64,000 bases of DNA from Sulfuriflexus mobilis (GTDB lineage: Bacteria; Pseudomonadota; Gammaproteobacteria; AKS1), in NCBI RefSeq assembly GCF_003967195.1, contig NZ_AP018725.1, positions 1,674,001 through 1,738,000 on the forward strand. The letters are read 5' to 3'. Under the pieces are notes generated by a model. That model was not told where the DNA came from, did no database searches, and saw only the letters and a list, made by a program, of their open reading frames with translations. This document shows, in pieces, positions 21,043-32,126 of the stretch (the first letter of the stretch is position 1; the number at the start of each line of letters is the position of its first letter). Position numbers and translations under genes: made by a program.

Positions 21043-21558
21043 ATGCGAAGATTATATTTTCTCTCCCCGCACGTGAATAGTGCCAAACAGATCGTTCACG
21101 ATTTGCTTCTCGCCCGCGTTGATGCCAATCATATGCACGTTATAGGCAAAGACGAAAGCCAACTCATCAAGGCCGACCTGCCCGGCGCCAGCCTGCTGGA
21201 AAAAACCGATGTTATTCCCGCCTTTGAGCGCGGTCTTGTGGTCGGTTTTGCAACCGGTCTGATTGCAGGCCTGATTGGTGCGGGATTCTCTCCTCTCGGA
21301 CTCGCCTTTGACGGGGCCACCATTCTCGGCATTACTCTGGCGGGTGCGGTATTTGGCGCCTGGGTGTCCGGCATGATCGGTGTCTCACTGCATAATTCGC
21401 AACTCAAGCAATTTGAGTCCGCGATTGAAGCGGGACAGCTGTTATTGATCGTCGATGTACCGAAGGCGCGTATTGAAGAGATTACACAACTCGTCAAACG
21501 TCATCACCCTGAGGCTGGCGAACGCAGTTCCGAGCCGACCATCCCGGCGTTTCCTTAA
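21043..21558 (+). CDS. DUF1269-like glycine-rich membrane protein
   Basis: A 171-residue protein with a soluble N-terminal alpha/beta part (MRRLYFLSPHVNSAKQIVHD) and a central glycine-zipper hydrophobic region at about residues 66-122 (GFATGLIAGLIGAGFSPLG, then ATILGITLAGAVFGAWVSGM). It resembles small DUF1269/DUF1118-like proteobacterial proteins. A strong ribosome binding site (GAGGAGG) precedes the ATG. Function unknown; a lipid- or stress-related role is typical speculation for this class. Confidence 0.7.
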   Translation: MRRLYFLSPHVNSAKQIVHDLLLARVDANHMHVIGKDESQLIKADLPGASLLEKTDVIPAFERGLVVGFATGLIAGLIGAGFSPLGLAFDGATILGITLAGAVFGAWVSGMIGVSLHNSQLKQFESAIEAGQLLLIVDVPKARIEEITQLVKRHHPEAGERSSEPTIPAFP

Positions 21559-21571
21559 TCTAAGCTTAAAG

Positions 21572-21609
21572 ACCAGCGCAGAGACGCGAACTCTGCACCT
21601 TTGCGCTGG
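21572..21609. repeat. Cruciform-capable repeat between the glycine-rich gene and acnB
   Basis: Outer arms CCAGCGCA / TGCGCTGG enclose inner arms CAGAG / CTCTG. The unit contains CGCAGAGACGC, related to the larger inverted repeat near 60.9 kb. It sits between two converging genes and may act as a bidirectional terminator, though no long T-run follows. Confidence 0.5.
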
Positions 21610-21638
21610 GCATTTAGCAAGAACGCATTACTGATTAA

Positions 21639-24197
21639 TCAAACCAGTGTTACCGGAATGACTTTATCCGCAACATCTTTGTATTCCGCCATCTCGTGAA
21701 AGTTTAGGTAACGATAGATCTCGTCGCCTAATGGCTGCAGACCCTGCATGTGTTGCATGTATTCTTCAACCGTCGGAATATGTGCGAGTGCCGCCGACAC
21801 TGCTGCCAGTTCGGCAGAGCCCAGATAGACCTTGGCATCCTTGCCCATGCGGTTCGGGAAGTTGCGCGTCGACGTCGACACCACCGTAGCACCATCGGCG
21901 ACACGCGCCTGGTTACCCATACACAATGAACAACCCGGCACCTCGGTGCGGGCACCGGCCTTGCCGAAGATGGCGTAGTAGCCCTCTTCGGTGAGTTGGT
22001 GTACATCCATGCGGGTTGGTGGCACGATCCACAAACGCACTGGCACATTGGTGATATTTTCCAGCACTTTGCCGGCCGCACGGTAGTGGCCAATATTGGT
22101 CATGCAGGAACCGATAAACACTTCATCAACCTGGGCACCGGCCACGGCACTGAGTGTGCGCACATCATCCGGGTCATTCGGACAGGCCAGCAACGGCTCA
22201 GTGATGGCATTCAGATCGATGTCGATGACCTCGGCGTACTCGGCATCGGCATCCGGCTGCATGAGTTCTGGCTTGGCCAGCCAGTCCTGCATGGCATCAA
22301 TACGCCGTTGCAGTGTCCGCGTATCCCCATAGCCACTCGCGATCATCCACTTTAACAAGGTAACGTTGGATTCAAGGTACTCGATGATCGGTTCTTTGTT
22401 AAGACGCACGGTACATCCGCCAGCCGAACGTTCGGCCGAGGCATCGGAGAATTCAAAGGCCTGTTCGACTTTTAAATCCGGCAATCCTTCGATTTCAAGA
22501 ATACGCCCGGAGAAAATGTTTTTCTTGTTCTTCTTTTCAACCGTGAGCAGGCCCTTTTGAATCGCCACGTAGGGAATGGCATTAACCAGGTCACGCAGGG
22601 TAATACCGGGTTGCATCTCACCCTTAAAACGCACCAGTACAGATTCCGGCATATCCAGTGGCATCACACCGAGTGCGGCGGCAAAGGCCACCAGTCCGGA
22701 ACCGGCCGGGAAACTTATGCCGATCGGGAAACGTGTATGCGAATCACCACCGGTACCAACGGTATCCGGCATCACCATACGGTTTAACCAGGAGTGGATC
22801 ACGCCATCACCCGGGCGCAGACTGACACCGGCACGGGTCTGAATAAAGTCAGGTAGTTCGTGTTGCAAGGTTATATCGACCGGCTTTGGGTAGGCCGCGG
22901 TATGACAAAAACTCTGCATCACCAGGTCCGCCGAGAAGCCCAAACAGGCAAGCTCTTTCAGTTCATCGCGGGTCATGGCACCAGTAGTATCCTGTGAACC
23001 CACCGTCGTCATGCGGGGTTCACAATAGGTACCCGGGCGGACACCCTCCACGCCACAGGCGCGACCGACCATCTTTTGCGCCAGCGTATACCCCTTACCG
23101 GTATCGACCGGGGCAACCGGACGGGTGAAGACATCAGACGGTGCAAGGCCCAGGCCTTCACGGGTCTTGTCCGTCAGCGAACGACCAATAATAAGCGGGA
23201 TACGTCCCCCGGCACGTACTTCATCGGCCATGGTGATTGGCTTCAGGCTAAACGTACTGATCACTTCACCAGCTTCATTCGTGATCTCACCCTTGCGGGT
23301 ATGGATCGTAATCACATCACCGGTTGCCATTCTGGTGACATCACATTCAATCGGTAAGGCGCCGGAGTCTTCGGCGGTATTAAAAAAGATCGGCGCGATA
23401 TTCCCCCCAAGGACGACACCACCCTGACGTTTGTTCGGCACGTAAGGGATATCCTGGCCCATATGCCAGAGCACCGAATTGATCGCAGACTTGCGTGAAG
23501 AACCGGTACCGACCACGTCACCCACATAGGCTAGCGGATGCCCCTTCTCTTTCAATTCGTCGATGATGGAGAGCGCACTCGGCATCTTGTTGATCAACAT
23601 GGCCTTGGCATGCAGCGGGATGTCTGGACGACTCCAGGCCTCCGAAGCCGGAGACAGGTCATCGGTATTGGTTTCGCCTTCTACCTTGAAGACCGTTACC
23701 GTGATGGTCTCCGGCATTTCCTCGCGCGCGGTAAACCAATCGGCATCGGCCCAGCTCTGTACCACTTGTCTGGCAATATCATTGCCCTTCGCCTTCTCAA
23801 CCACATCATGGTAGGCATCGAAGATGAGCAGGGTCTTGGAGAGGGCCTCGGCGGCCAACGGCGCCAGTTCTCGGTCATCGAGCAGGTCAACCAGCGGTGC
23901 AATATTGTAACCACCGAGCATGGTGCCTAGTAGTTCGGTGGCACGAGACTTGTCGATCAACGGGCACTCTGTCTCCCCCTTGGCAACCGCGGCGAGAAAA
24001 CCGGCCTTCACATACGCGGCCTGGTCCACCCCTGGTGGCACACGGTGGGTCAGCAATTCAACCAGCACCTCACCTTCGCCGGCGGGTGGGGTCTTTAAAA
24101 ACTCAACCAGCTCAGCCGTCTGTTCGGCATTCAGGGCCAGCGGCGGCAGGCCTTCAGCGGCACGTTCTTCAACATGTTGACGGTATAACTCGAGCAC
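21639..24197 (-). CDS. acnB: Aconitate hydratase B
   Basis: Citrate/isocitrate isomerase with a [4Fe-4S] cluster. The 852-residue protein has the AcnB-specific N-terminal HEAT-like domain ([20 protein letters not shown]) followed by the swivel domain and the catalytic core. Cluster Cys ligands are seen in [10 protein letters not shown] (two) and in [20 protein letters not shown]. Length is normal for AcnB (about 860). Together with icd it supplies the oxidative TCA branch; it interrupts the usual hflD-purB order. Confidence 0.97.
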   Translation of the reverse strand: MLELYRQHVEERAAEGLPPLALNAEQTAELVEFLKTPPAGEGEVLVELLTHRVPPGVDQAAYVKAGFLAAVAKGETECPLIDKSRATELLGTMLGGYNIAPLVDLLDDRELAPLAAEALSKTLLIFDAYHDVVEKAKGNDIARQVVQSWADADWFTAREEMPETITVTVFKVEGETNTDDLSPASEAWSRPDIPLHAKAMLINKMPSALSIIDELKEKGHPLAYVGDVVGTGSSRKSAINSVLWHMGQDIPYVPNKRQGGVVLGGNIAPIFFNTAEDSGALPIECDVTRMATGDVITIHTRKGEITNEAGEVISTFSLKPITMADEVRAGGRIPLIIGRSLTDKTREGLGLAPSDVFTRPVAPVDTGKGYTLAQKMVGRACGVEGVRPGTYCEPRMTTVGSQDTTGAMTRDELKELACLGFSADLVMQSFCHTAAYPKPVDITLQHELPDFIQTRAGVSLRPGDGVIHSWLNRMVMPDTVGTGGDSHTRFPIGISFPAGSGLVAFAAALGVMPLDMPESVLVRFKGEMQPGITLRDLVNAIPYVAIQKGLLTVEKKNKKNIFSGRILEIEGLPDLKVEQAFEFSDASAERSAGGCTVRLNKEPIIEYLESNVTLLKWMIASGYGDTRTLQRRIDAMQDWLAKPELMQPDADAEYAEVIDIDLNAITEPLLACPNDPDDVRTLSAVAGAQVDEVFIGSCMTNIGHYRAAGKVLENITNVPVRLWIVPPTRMDVHQLTEEGYYAIFGKAGARTEVPGCSLCMGNQARVADGATVVSTSTRNFPNRMGKDAKVYLGSAELAAVSAALAHIPTVEEYMQHMQGLQPLGDEIYRYLNFHEMAEYKDVADKVIPVTLV

Positions 24198-24439
24198 AGG
24201 GACTCCTTCAGGAAACAGCTTCCAGTCAATTTTGGGCGGTCAATCCGCTTCATCGTGCCACGGGCACGGCGACAAAGCGCACTATTTTACCCTTTCACGC
24301 GCCTGCCGTCATATATGGAGGAATCAGGCGCATTTTACATGACGATAATTACTGGCTTATTTGGGTTTTATGAGCTATATATTTAAGTAGTACTGTTAAC
24401 TGATTAATATATAGAAGATTTCAACCTGTTGTTAACAAA
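24198..24439. other. acnB upstream region, no gene seen
   Basis: About 240 bp between acnB and the structured leader of the next gene (gene-free stretch 24198-24549 in total). The right part is AT-rich (tatatatttaagtagtactg, then ttaatatatag) and likely holds promoters for the rightward small gene and, on the other strand, for acnB. No open frame with a ribosome binding site was found. Confidence 0.4.
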
Positions 24440-24485
24440 CCGGATTAAATCCGGAGGGCGTGACCCGGTTCACGGATTAGGCCCT
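24440..24485 (+). ncRNA. Structured 5' leader of the 93-residue gene
   Basis: Two consecutive structured units are visible: a perfect hairpin CCGGAT-TAA-ATCCGG, then a stem AGGGC / GCCCT enclosing a hairpin GTGA-N6-TCAC. The heptamer CGGATTA occurs in both units. This lies 65 nt before the ATG at 24550. It does not match a riboswitch consensus that I can recall; it could be a cis-regulatory leader or a small RNA start. Confidence 0.4.
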
Positions 24486-24549
24486 ATGGATATGCGTTAA
24501 TTCATACACGCTAGTCAGACTTATCACGCAACAGGGAAGGAGGCAAGCT

Positions 24550-24831
24550 ATGGACACGACAATAGCACTGATATTCACCCTCGGTTTGGCCCTTGGCAGT
24601 CAGGATTCTGTGACGATGTCCGGTCACCAGCCCTCGACGCCCACACAGAACACGCAGCACCACATGGCCCAGAGGCAGCAGCGAGTTCGCCAGCGCATCC
24701 TCTTGACCAATGCCTGGTTAAAACAGCAAAAACAGACCCGTCGCAGTCTCCTCGCTCAGCATAAGCAAAATCCGTTACCCACCCAACTTGCCGGAATACT
24801 CGTCTGTACGGCCGATTGGGATACCGTATAA
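24550..24831 (+). CDS. Hypothetical protein, 93 residues
   Basis: I do not recognise a family. It starts MDTTIALIFTLGLALGSQDS, a mildly hydrophobic N-terminus, followed by a Gln/His/Arg-rich helical region (QRQQRVRQRILLTNAWLKQQ). Support for a real gene is a strong ribosome binding site (GGAAGGAGG) seven bases before the ATG, a structured leader and an intrinsic terminator about 30 bp after the stop. It is therefore an isolated short transcription unit. Confidence 0.6.
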   Translation: MDTTIALIFTLGLALGSQDSVTMSGHQPSTPTQNTQHHMAQRQQRVRQRILLTNAWLKQQKQTRRSLLAQHKQNPLPTQLAGILVCTADWDTV

Positions 24832-24859
24832 CCATACTAATAGCTTTTAATCTGCCTCC

Positions 24860-24884
24860 AGCCCTGCTTTTGCGGGGCTTTTTG
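24860..24884 (+). terminator. Intrinsic terminator after the 93-residue gene
   Basis: Stem AGCCCTGC / GCGGGGCT (one G-T wobble) with a TTTT loop, followed by T5. Confidence 0.85.
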
Positions 24885-24987
24885 TTTTCCGCATAGCATT
24901 TTCTCGCCCAAATGGGCACAATTTGCGTCTGACATGCCGTAGCGATATAAAAGCGGCTACACACACCCGGCAGCAATGCCCGAATGA

Positions 24988-26367
<1,380 letters not shown>

Positions 26368-26496
26368 TTGCGGTTTTGTGAACCAGCGCACAGTGTTCAA
26401 GGCACAGAAACGAGATAGTTTGGTCCAGGCAGACAGATGATGTGTGGCAACCCCTTCCTACCCCCCACATGTCGCCATCGTTTGACTACCGATTAC

Positions 26497-26535
26497 ACCC
26501 GGGCTGCATCCCCCACCCCAGCAGCCCGGGTTTTT
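26497..26535 (+). terminator. Strong intrinsic terminator after purB
   Basis: An 11-bp perfect stem ACCCGGGCTGC / GCAGCCCGGGT with a 13-base C-rich loop, followed by a run of T. It separates purB from roxA. Confidence 0.92.
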
Positions 26536-26563
26536 AATGCCCGCCTGCCACGATGACCTGACG

Positions 26564-27733
26564 ATGATTCTGCCCATAAATTTTCCTGAAAGCATTGATG
26601 CGAAGATTTTTGTCCGTGACTACTGGCAGCAGAAACCGCTGTTTATCAAAAATGCCCTGCCTGATTTTACAGACCCCTTAACGGCGGAAGAACTCGCCGG
26701 GCTGGCCTGCGAGGAAGGCATTGCCTCACGTCTGATTCTTGAACGGGGTGATAGCCCCTGGCAGGTCAGACACGGCCCATTCAATGAAAAGGACTTCACC
26801 AGTCTGCCCGAGTCGCATTACACCTTTCTGGTTCAGGACCTGAACCGCTATATCCCGGAACTCAACCAGTTGCTCGACAGCTTTAACTTTTTGCCGGCAT
26901 GGCGCATTGATGACGTCATGGTCAGTTACGCCGCTCCGCATGGTACGGTGGGCCCACACACCGATCAATATGATGTATTCCTGCTCCAGGGCCTCGGTAC
27001 TCGCCGCTGGCAGATCAACACACAGGCGGATGCAAGGAATGAGAAACTGATCCCCGACCTGGACCTGCGCATCCTCGCCGAATTTGCGGCGGAAGAGGAA
27101 TTTTTCATGCAAGCCGGTGACATGCTCTATCTGCCACCCGGTGTACAGCATCACGGCATCAGTGATGCAGCGTGCATGACCTACTCGGTCGGTTTTCGCG
27201 CCGCTACACAACTGGAACTGCTCGGTGATTATATTGACCAGCGCACACTGCACAGTTGTGATGAGGTGCGTTTTCGAGATGGTGGTATTGAGGCCGACAC
27301 GCACAACGGCGAGATCAAACCGGCTGCGCGACAACGTGTGCGGGATATGATTAAACAGATACCGGGCAGTGATGCAGAGATCGATGACTGGTTTGGGCGT
27401 TTTATCACCTATACCGGCATACACCTCAATACCGGCATCCCTCTGACGCCGACCGGCGAAGCGGCCGTATTTGTCAGCACATTGCAGACACAGGGACCCC
27501 TGCTGCGCGACAGCCAGAGTCGTTTTGCCTATATTGAAATGTCGCAGGGCCTGCAACTCTATATCGATGGTGAATCATTGCCTGTACCTGCATCGCTCGC
27601 TGAACTCGTTCGCCTGCTTTGCGACTGCCGCCAGTATGACGAGGCCATGTTAAGCCCCTACCTGCAACGGCCAGAACATCTCGGACTATTATGTGCCTGG
27701 TGGGAAACCGGCCTGGTGTATTTCGATGACTGA
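26564..27733 (+). CDS. roxA: Ribosomal protein uL16 3-hydroxylase RoxA (YcfD)
   Basis: 2-oxoglutarate/Fe(II) oxygenase of the JmjC-like cupin fold that hydroxylates an Arg of ribosomal protein L16. The 389-residue protein has iron ligands in GPHTDQYDVFLLQG at about residues 130-143 (H-x-D) and in LPPGVQHHGISD near 205. A C-terminal winged-helix region carries SRFAYIEMSQGLQLYIDGES. The ATG at 26564 matches the family N-terminus; an upstream in-frame ATG at 26537 would overlap the terminator. The GNAT gene overlaps its stop. Confidence 0.93.
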   Translation: MILPINFPESIDAKIFVRDYWQQKPLFIKNALPDFTDPLTAEELAGLACEEGIASRLILERGDSPWQVRHGPFNEKDFTSLPESHYTFLVQDLNRYIPELNQLLDSFNFLPAWRIDDVMVSYAAPHGTVGPHTDQYDVFLLQGLGTRRWQINTQADARNEKLIPDLDLRILAEFAAEEEFFMQAGDMLYLPPGVQHHGISDAACMTYSVGFRAATQLELLGDYIDQRTLHSCDEVRFRDGGIEADTHNGEIKPAARQRVRDMIKQIPGSDAEIDDWFGRFITYTGIHLNTGIPLTPTGEAAVFVSTLQTQGPLLRDSQSRFAYIEMSQGLQLYIDGESLPVPASLAELVRLLCDCRQYDEAMLSPYLQRPEHLGLLCAWWETGLVYFDD

Positions 27734-28172
27734 TTGGCGGCTACGTATCGCTGACTGGCATGATGATGGCGATCAGGCCGCCATACGCCACCTGCGCGAA
27801 CAGGTCTTTATTCATGAACAGGCTGTGCCGGTTGCACTCGAGTGGGATGGCCGGGATGATGACTGCATGCACCTGCTTGCCATGCACCCACAACATGGTG
27901 CCCTGGCCACGGCCCGACTCTGTTATGAAGCAAACACCGGGCATGCTCATATTGGCCGTATGTCCGTGTTAAAAGACTGGCGTCGACAAGGGATTGGCCG
28001 TGCCATGCTCGACATGCTCATTGAACATGCTGGCATGCAGCAGATCCTGCAGCTGGAACTGAATGCACAAAGCCATGCCGTCGGCTTTTATCAAAAAGCC
28101 GGTTTTAGCCCCTGCGGTGACGAATTTCTTGATGCCGGGATCCCGCACTTCAAGATGCGGCGTAGTATATAA
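27726..28172 (+). CDS. GNAT-family N-acetyltransferase (YjcF-like)
   Basis: The 148-residue GNAT enzyme has REQVFIHEQAVPVALEWDG near the N-terminus, typical of ElaA/YjcF-type proteins, and the acetyl-CoA motif VLKDWRRQGIGRAMLDMLIEHA at about 80-101. Substrate unknown. The ATG at 27726 overlaps the last codons of roxA, so it is translationally coupled to it. Confidence 0.88.
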   Translation: MTDWRLRIADWHDDGDQAAIRHLREQVFIHEQAVPVALEWDGRDDDCMHLLAMHPQHGALATARLCYEANTGHAHIGRMSVLKDWRRQGIGRAMLDMLIEHAGMQQILQLELNAQSHAVGFYQKAGFSPCGDEFLDAGIPHFKMRRSI

Positions 28173-28233
28173 GCCAAACACTGGCATCAGCGCAAGAATG
28201 GACTATCTTTATAAACAGACAATAAAGTGCTGA

Positions 28234-28767
28234 ATGGCTCTCATGGAAAACAGCTTTAACACCCGGATTCAGGACGCCCAACTCGGCCATGACCTCGTCT
28301 TGCACACGGGGAACCGTGACGAAGTGGCCACCGCCTGCTTACACTTGGCAAGGCAGGCGCGCTTCAGCCTGAACCTGATCAGCCGCGACCTGGAACCTGC
28401 GATCTATGATAACAACGACTTTGCCGAGGCCATCAGGCAGCTGGCCATGCGCAGCGCAAAATCCAGGGTCCGTATTCTGATCCAGGACAGTCAGCGGGTC
28501 GTCAAATATGGCCACCGCCTTGTTGAACTTTCCCGGCGCCTGAGCAGTTATATCGACATACGCCTGCAAGGTCGTGAGCACAAAGAGTTTAATGAAGCCT
28601 GGTTGATTGCCGACCATCACGGCTGGTTACGTCGTCCACAGTCAGATGGTTTCAGGGGTGAGTGCCATTTTAACGCCCCACGCGAGGTACAGGAACGTCT
28701 CAAACAGTTTGACATGATGTGGGATACCAGTACTGATGACCCTAACCTGCGACGTCTGCACCTATAG
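28234..28767 (+). CDS. Conserved hypothetical protein (DUF7931-like)
   Basis: A 177-residue soluble protein. Recognisable features are FNTRIQDAQLGHDLVLHTGN, LNLISRDLEPAIYDNNDFAEAI and SRVRILIQDSQRVVKYGHRL, followed by LSSYIDIRLQ. The pattern (a strand, an H near LVEL, and RLQGREHKEFNEAWLIADHHG) recalls phospholipase-D-like or MIT-type helpers, but no HKD catalytic motif is seen. Similar proteins often follow a GNAT gene in gammaproteobacteria. No function assigned. Confidence 0.7.
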   Translation: MALMENSFNTRIQDAQLGHDLVLHTGNRDEVATACLHLARQARFSLNLISRDLEPAIYDNNDFAEAIRQLAMRSAKSRVRILIQDSQRVVKYGHRLVELSRRLSSYIDIRLQGREHKEFNEAWLIADHHGWLRRPQSDGFRGECHFNAPREVQERLKQFDMMWDTSTDDPNLRRLHL

Positions 28768-28779
28768 TAGGGAGTATTT

Positions 28780-29604
28780 ATGCAAGACAGTACCAAGCAT
28801 CTCATGTTGTACAGTTTCATTGCCATGCTTCTGATTAGTACCGCCCTGTTTGCGGCGGATCGCATCGAGGTTATCTCCCTCAAGCATCGCAGCGTCAATG
28901 AGATTATCCCCATTATCAAACCCTTACTCGGGGATGGTACTGCCGTAAGTGGTCAGGGCTTTAATCTGATTATCCGTGCCCCGGAGTCCTCTCTGCTCGA
29001 GGTCCGTGAACTCATCCAACAACTGGACCGTGCACCGAAACAGCTTCGCATCAGCGTGCGCCGTCAACAGGCCGACACGGTCAGTCGCCAGGATATAGAG
29101 GCCTCCGGTAGCATACGCTCCGGTGATGCCGAAATTCACATCAATAAACCCGGCCCGCCGCAGTTGCGACTATATGAGACACATGGAGATTCTAATAACG
29201 GCGGTACACAGACCATACACGTCCAGGAAGGTCGACAGGCCTATATACAGGTTGGACAGCAAATACCCGTGGCGCAACGCAGCATCGATCAATTCGGCAC
29301 TATTCACGAGAGTATCGAATATAAAAATGCAACCACCGGATTTTATGTACTGGGCCGTGTTAATGGTGATCATGTAACACTGGATATTAGCCCACATAGC
29401 ATCAGTCTTAACCGTCATGGTCAACAAAGTTTTGATGTACAGCAGGCCAGTACGACATTGAACGGTAAACTTGGCGAATGGATGGAGCTGGGTGGACTGA
29501 CGCAATCAGAAAAGAATAACCAGCGTGGTACTGTTTACTCAACCCGACGCCGCAAGGACCAGGATTTGCAAATTCAGATACGCGCAGAAATCGTAAATCC
29601 CTGA
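28780..29604 (+). CDS. Secretin N-domain protein without a pore region
   Basis: Exported 274-residue protein with a signal peptide (MLYSFIAMLLISTALFAADR). An N1/N3-type secretin subdomain follows: RIEVISLKHRSVNEIIPIIKPLL, GFNLIIRAPESSLLEVRELI. After it comes a short beta-rich C-terminal part ending GTVYSTRRRKDQDLQIQIRAEIVNP that resembles the secretin core edge (QIPVAQRS...TGFYVLGRV). It is far shorter than GspD or PilQ and has no obvious full beta-barrel. It has a good ribosome binding site (GGAG) and directly follows the DUF7931-like gene. Confidence 0.75.
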   Translation: MQDSTKHLMLYSFIAMLLISTALFAADRIEVISLKHRSVNEIIPIIKPLLGDGTAVSGQGFNLIIRAPESSLLEVRELIQQLDRAPKQLRISVRRQQADTVSRQDIEASGSIRSGDAEIHINKPGPPQLRLYETHGDSNNGGTQTIHVQEGRQAYIQVGQQIPVAQRSIDQFGTIHESIEYKNATTGFYVLGRVNGDHVTLDISPHSISLNRHGQQSFDVQQASTTLNGKLGEWMELGGLTQSEKNNQRGTVYSTRRRKDQDLQIQIRAEIVNP

Positions 29605-29613
29605 GTGAACCCC

Positions 29614-29949
29614 TTACTCGTTTGGCATGGCACTGAGTGCGCGCCGCAGGGCGTTCATTTTCACATCGATGGTATTGATCATGGCCGAGCTTATCGCAAT
29701 GTCACCACGCAGAATGGACTTGATGTCAATCTCGATGGCCCGTGCAGCTTCGCCGATCTCCGGCAAATCGAAGGTGGGTGCAGAACCGGCAATGGCATGA
29801 CAGGCACAATCGAACTCAACGACCGTTGGCATATCCCAGCTATTCTTCAGCTGCTGCCATAACGATTCGAGCTCATGCATGCGATTGGGTAAATCCTCAC
29901 GATAGGACTTGAATATCGCCGAGATACGCTCTTCTCTTGAGGGGATCAT
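29614..29949 (-). CDS. Hpt-domain phosphotransfer protein
   Basis: Stand-alone Hpt protein of 111 residues. The helical bundle carries the phosphorylatable His in CHAIAGSAPTFDLPEIGEAA (about residues 50-69), matching H-x3-G-x4-F/L-G-x3-L. It converges on the secretin-domain gene with 9 bp between stops. Partner kinase and regulator are not adjacent; the hybrid kinase at 37.2-38.8 kb is a conceivable but unproven partner. Confidence 0.8.
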   Translation of the reverse strand: MIPSREERISAIFKSYREDLPNRMHELESLWQQLKNSWDMPTVVEFDCACHAIAGSAPTFDLPEIGEAARAIEIDIKSILRGDIAISSAMINTIDVKMNALRRALSAMPNE

Positions 29950-30083
29950 GCACTGGAGTCCTTGCTATCAAAAACCGCTTACATCAGGTACGATCAGACT
30001 ATCATGCCAACCGATGTATATATACCATTCAGATTGTGATCCTTTGTTAAATACCTTATATTTTCAAGTAGTTAATCCCTAGC

Positions 30084-32087
30084 GTGTCATTACAATCCCT
30101 CAACCCGCGACAGCGTGAAGCCGTAGAATACCTGGCTGGACCGGTGCTGGTATTGGCCGGTGCCGGCAGCGGAAAAACCCGCGTTATAACCTATAAAATA
30201 GCCGAATTGATCCGCCGCCATGGCCTCGAGGCACGGCATATCGCCGCGGTTACCTTTACCAACAAGGCCGCTCGTGAGATGAAGGCGCGCATCACCGGCC
30301 TGCTAAACGCCGAGGCCGCCAAGGGCCTGCGCATCAGCACCTTTCATACCCTGGGCCTGAATATTATCCGCCGCGAGCTTACGACCCTGGGCTACCGCAA
30401 GGGTTTTTCAATCTACGACGATCAGGACAGCATGGCAGTACTGACCGAATTGGGCCGGGGTGAGAAAGAGGAACGTATTCGCCAGTTCCGCAACCAGATC
30501 TCACGCTGGAAGTCCGCCTGCATCGACCACAAGGAGGCGCAGCGTCTGGCCGAAGACCCGTTGCACAGCCATGCCGCCGAGCTCTATGAGGCCTACGACC
30601 GGCACCTGCAGGCCTGTAATGCCGTCGACTTTGATGACCTCATCTTCCTGCCCGTTCGCCTGTTCAGAGACCATGACAAGGTCTTGCAGCGCTGGCGTTC
30701 AAATATCCGCTACCTGCTGGTCGATGAGTACCAGGACACCAACTCCACACAATACGAGCTGGTGCGACAGCTGGTTGGTGATCGGGGTTGTCTGACCGTG
30801 GTCGGTGATGATGACCAGTCGATCTACGCCTGGCGCGGTGCGCAACCGGAAAATCTGGAACAACTGGCCAAGGACTTTACCAGCCTCAAGCTCATCAAGC
30901 TGGAGCAAAACTACCGTTCCATGGGTTGTATCCTCAAGGCGGCCAACCAGCTCATTGCCAACAACCCGCACGTGTTCGAAAAGGCCTTGTGGAGTGAACT
31001 GGGTTTTGGCGAACCCCTACAGGTGATTCGTGCCGCAAATGAAGAGCGTGAGGCCGAAAAGGTCGTCAACCGACTCATGCATCACAAATTCACCCAGCGA
31101 ACCCAGTTCAAAGATTACGCGATCCTTTATCGTGGTAACCATCAGTCGCGCCTGTTTGAACGCGCCCTGCGTGAATACAACATCCCTTATTACCTGAGCG
31201 GTGGCACCTCCTTTTTCGCCTACACCGAGATCAAGGACATCATGGGTTACCTGCGTGTACTCGCCAACCCGGACGATGACAATGCCATGCTGCGCATTAT
31301 CAATACACCAAGACGTGAGATCGGCCCCGGTACGGTAGAGAAACTCGTCGCCTTCTCACATGAGAAAAACTGCAGCCTGTATACGGCCTGCCATGATGCC
31401 GATCTCGATGAGAAACTGTCGAGCCGTGCACTGCGCAAGGTCCGCGAGTTTGCCGACTGGCTGGCCCGCATGTCCTACCAGACCGAGTCCGAACCACCAC
31501 TGCGGGTCGTTAAACAATTACTCACCGAGATTAATTACCAGCAGTGGCTGGAGGACACCTGCACGGATGAAAAGGCCGCCGAACGGCGCATGAACAATGT
31601 CCTGGAACTCGTCGAGTGGCTGGACCGCCTCGCCAAGCGCCCCAGCATGAGTGATGCCACACTCGGTGATCTGGTTGCCCGCCTGACCCTGCTCGACATC
31701 CTTGATCGTGACGATGAACAGGAAGGCGACCATGTTCACCTCATGACCCTGCATGCCGCCAAGGGCCTCGAATTCCCACACGTTTATATGGTCGGAATGG
31801 AAGAGGATATCCTGCCCCACCGTGTCAGTATCGAGGAAGGCAATATTGAAGAAGAACGTCGTCTCGCCTACGTCGGCATTACCCGGGCACAACGCACCCT
31901 TACCTTCAGTTATGCCGCACGACGTAAACGCTTTGGTGAAATGATCGAGTGCGAACCGAGTCGCTTCCTCGATGAGCTACCGGACGACGTCATTGAGCGT
32001 GAGGGACAAAATGAAGACCCTGAAGCCGCCCATGCCGAGGCTGAGGCCACACTGACTAGCCTGCGTTCGCTGTTACAGAAAAACTAG
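30084..32087 (+). CDS. rep: ATP-dependent DNA helicase Rep
   Basis: UvrD/Rep superfamily-1 3'-5' helicase. The 667-residue protein starts at GTG (SLQSLNPRQREAVEYLAGPV), with Walker A AGAGSGKT at about 25-32, motif II LLVDEYQDTNSTQYEL near 210, motif III VVGDDDQSIYAWRGA, and the C-terminal LMTLHAAKGLEFPHVYMVGMEE and RRLAYVGITRAQRTL motifs. The last 163 residues are duplicated at 36540-37028. dnaJ converges on it. Confidence 0.95.
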   Translation: MSLQSLNPRQREAVEYLAGPVLVLAGAGSGKTRVITYKIAELIRRHGLEARHIAAVTFTNKAAREMKARITGLLNAEAAKGLRISTFHTLGLNIIRRELTTLGYRKGFSIYDDQDSMAVLTELGRGEKEERIRQFRNQISRWKSACIDHKEAQRLAEDPLHSHAAELYEAYDRHLQACNAVDFDDLIFLPVRLFRDHDKVLQRWRSNIRYLLVDEYQDTNSTQYELVRQLVGDRGCLTVVGDDDQSIYAWRGAQPENLEQLAKDFTSLKLIKLEQNYRSMGCILKAANQLIANNPHVFEKALWSELGFGEPLQVIRAANEEREAEKVVNRLMHHKFTQRTQFKDYAILYRGNHQSRLFERALREYNIPYYLSGGTSFFAYTEIKDIMGYLRVLANPDDDNAMLRIINTPRREIGPGTVEKLVAFSHEKNCSLYTACHDADLDEKLSSRALRKVREFADWLARMSYQTESEPPLRVVKQLLTEINYQQWLEDTCTDEKAAERRMNNVLELVEWLDRLAKRPSMSDATLGDLVARLTLLDILDRDDEQEGDHVHLMTLHAAKGLEFPHVYMVGMEEDILPHRVSIEEGNIEEERRLAYVGITRAQRTLTFSYAARRKRFGEMIECEPSRFLDELPDDVIEREGQNEDPEAAHAEAEATLTSLRSLLQKN

Positions 32088-32126
32088 CACCATAAAATTT
32101 ATACAAATAAGTTGATAACTATCGGT

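Noticed and set aside
24440-24485. Cyclic-di-GMP or other known riboswitch
   Set aside because: The GNRA loop/receptor and conserved bases of the classes I can recall are absent, so I report it only as an unassigned structure.
26726-27556. Open frame of 276 codons opposite roxA
   Set aside because: Antisense to a coding sequence with clear oxygenase motifs; no start signal.
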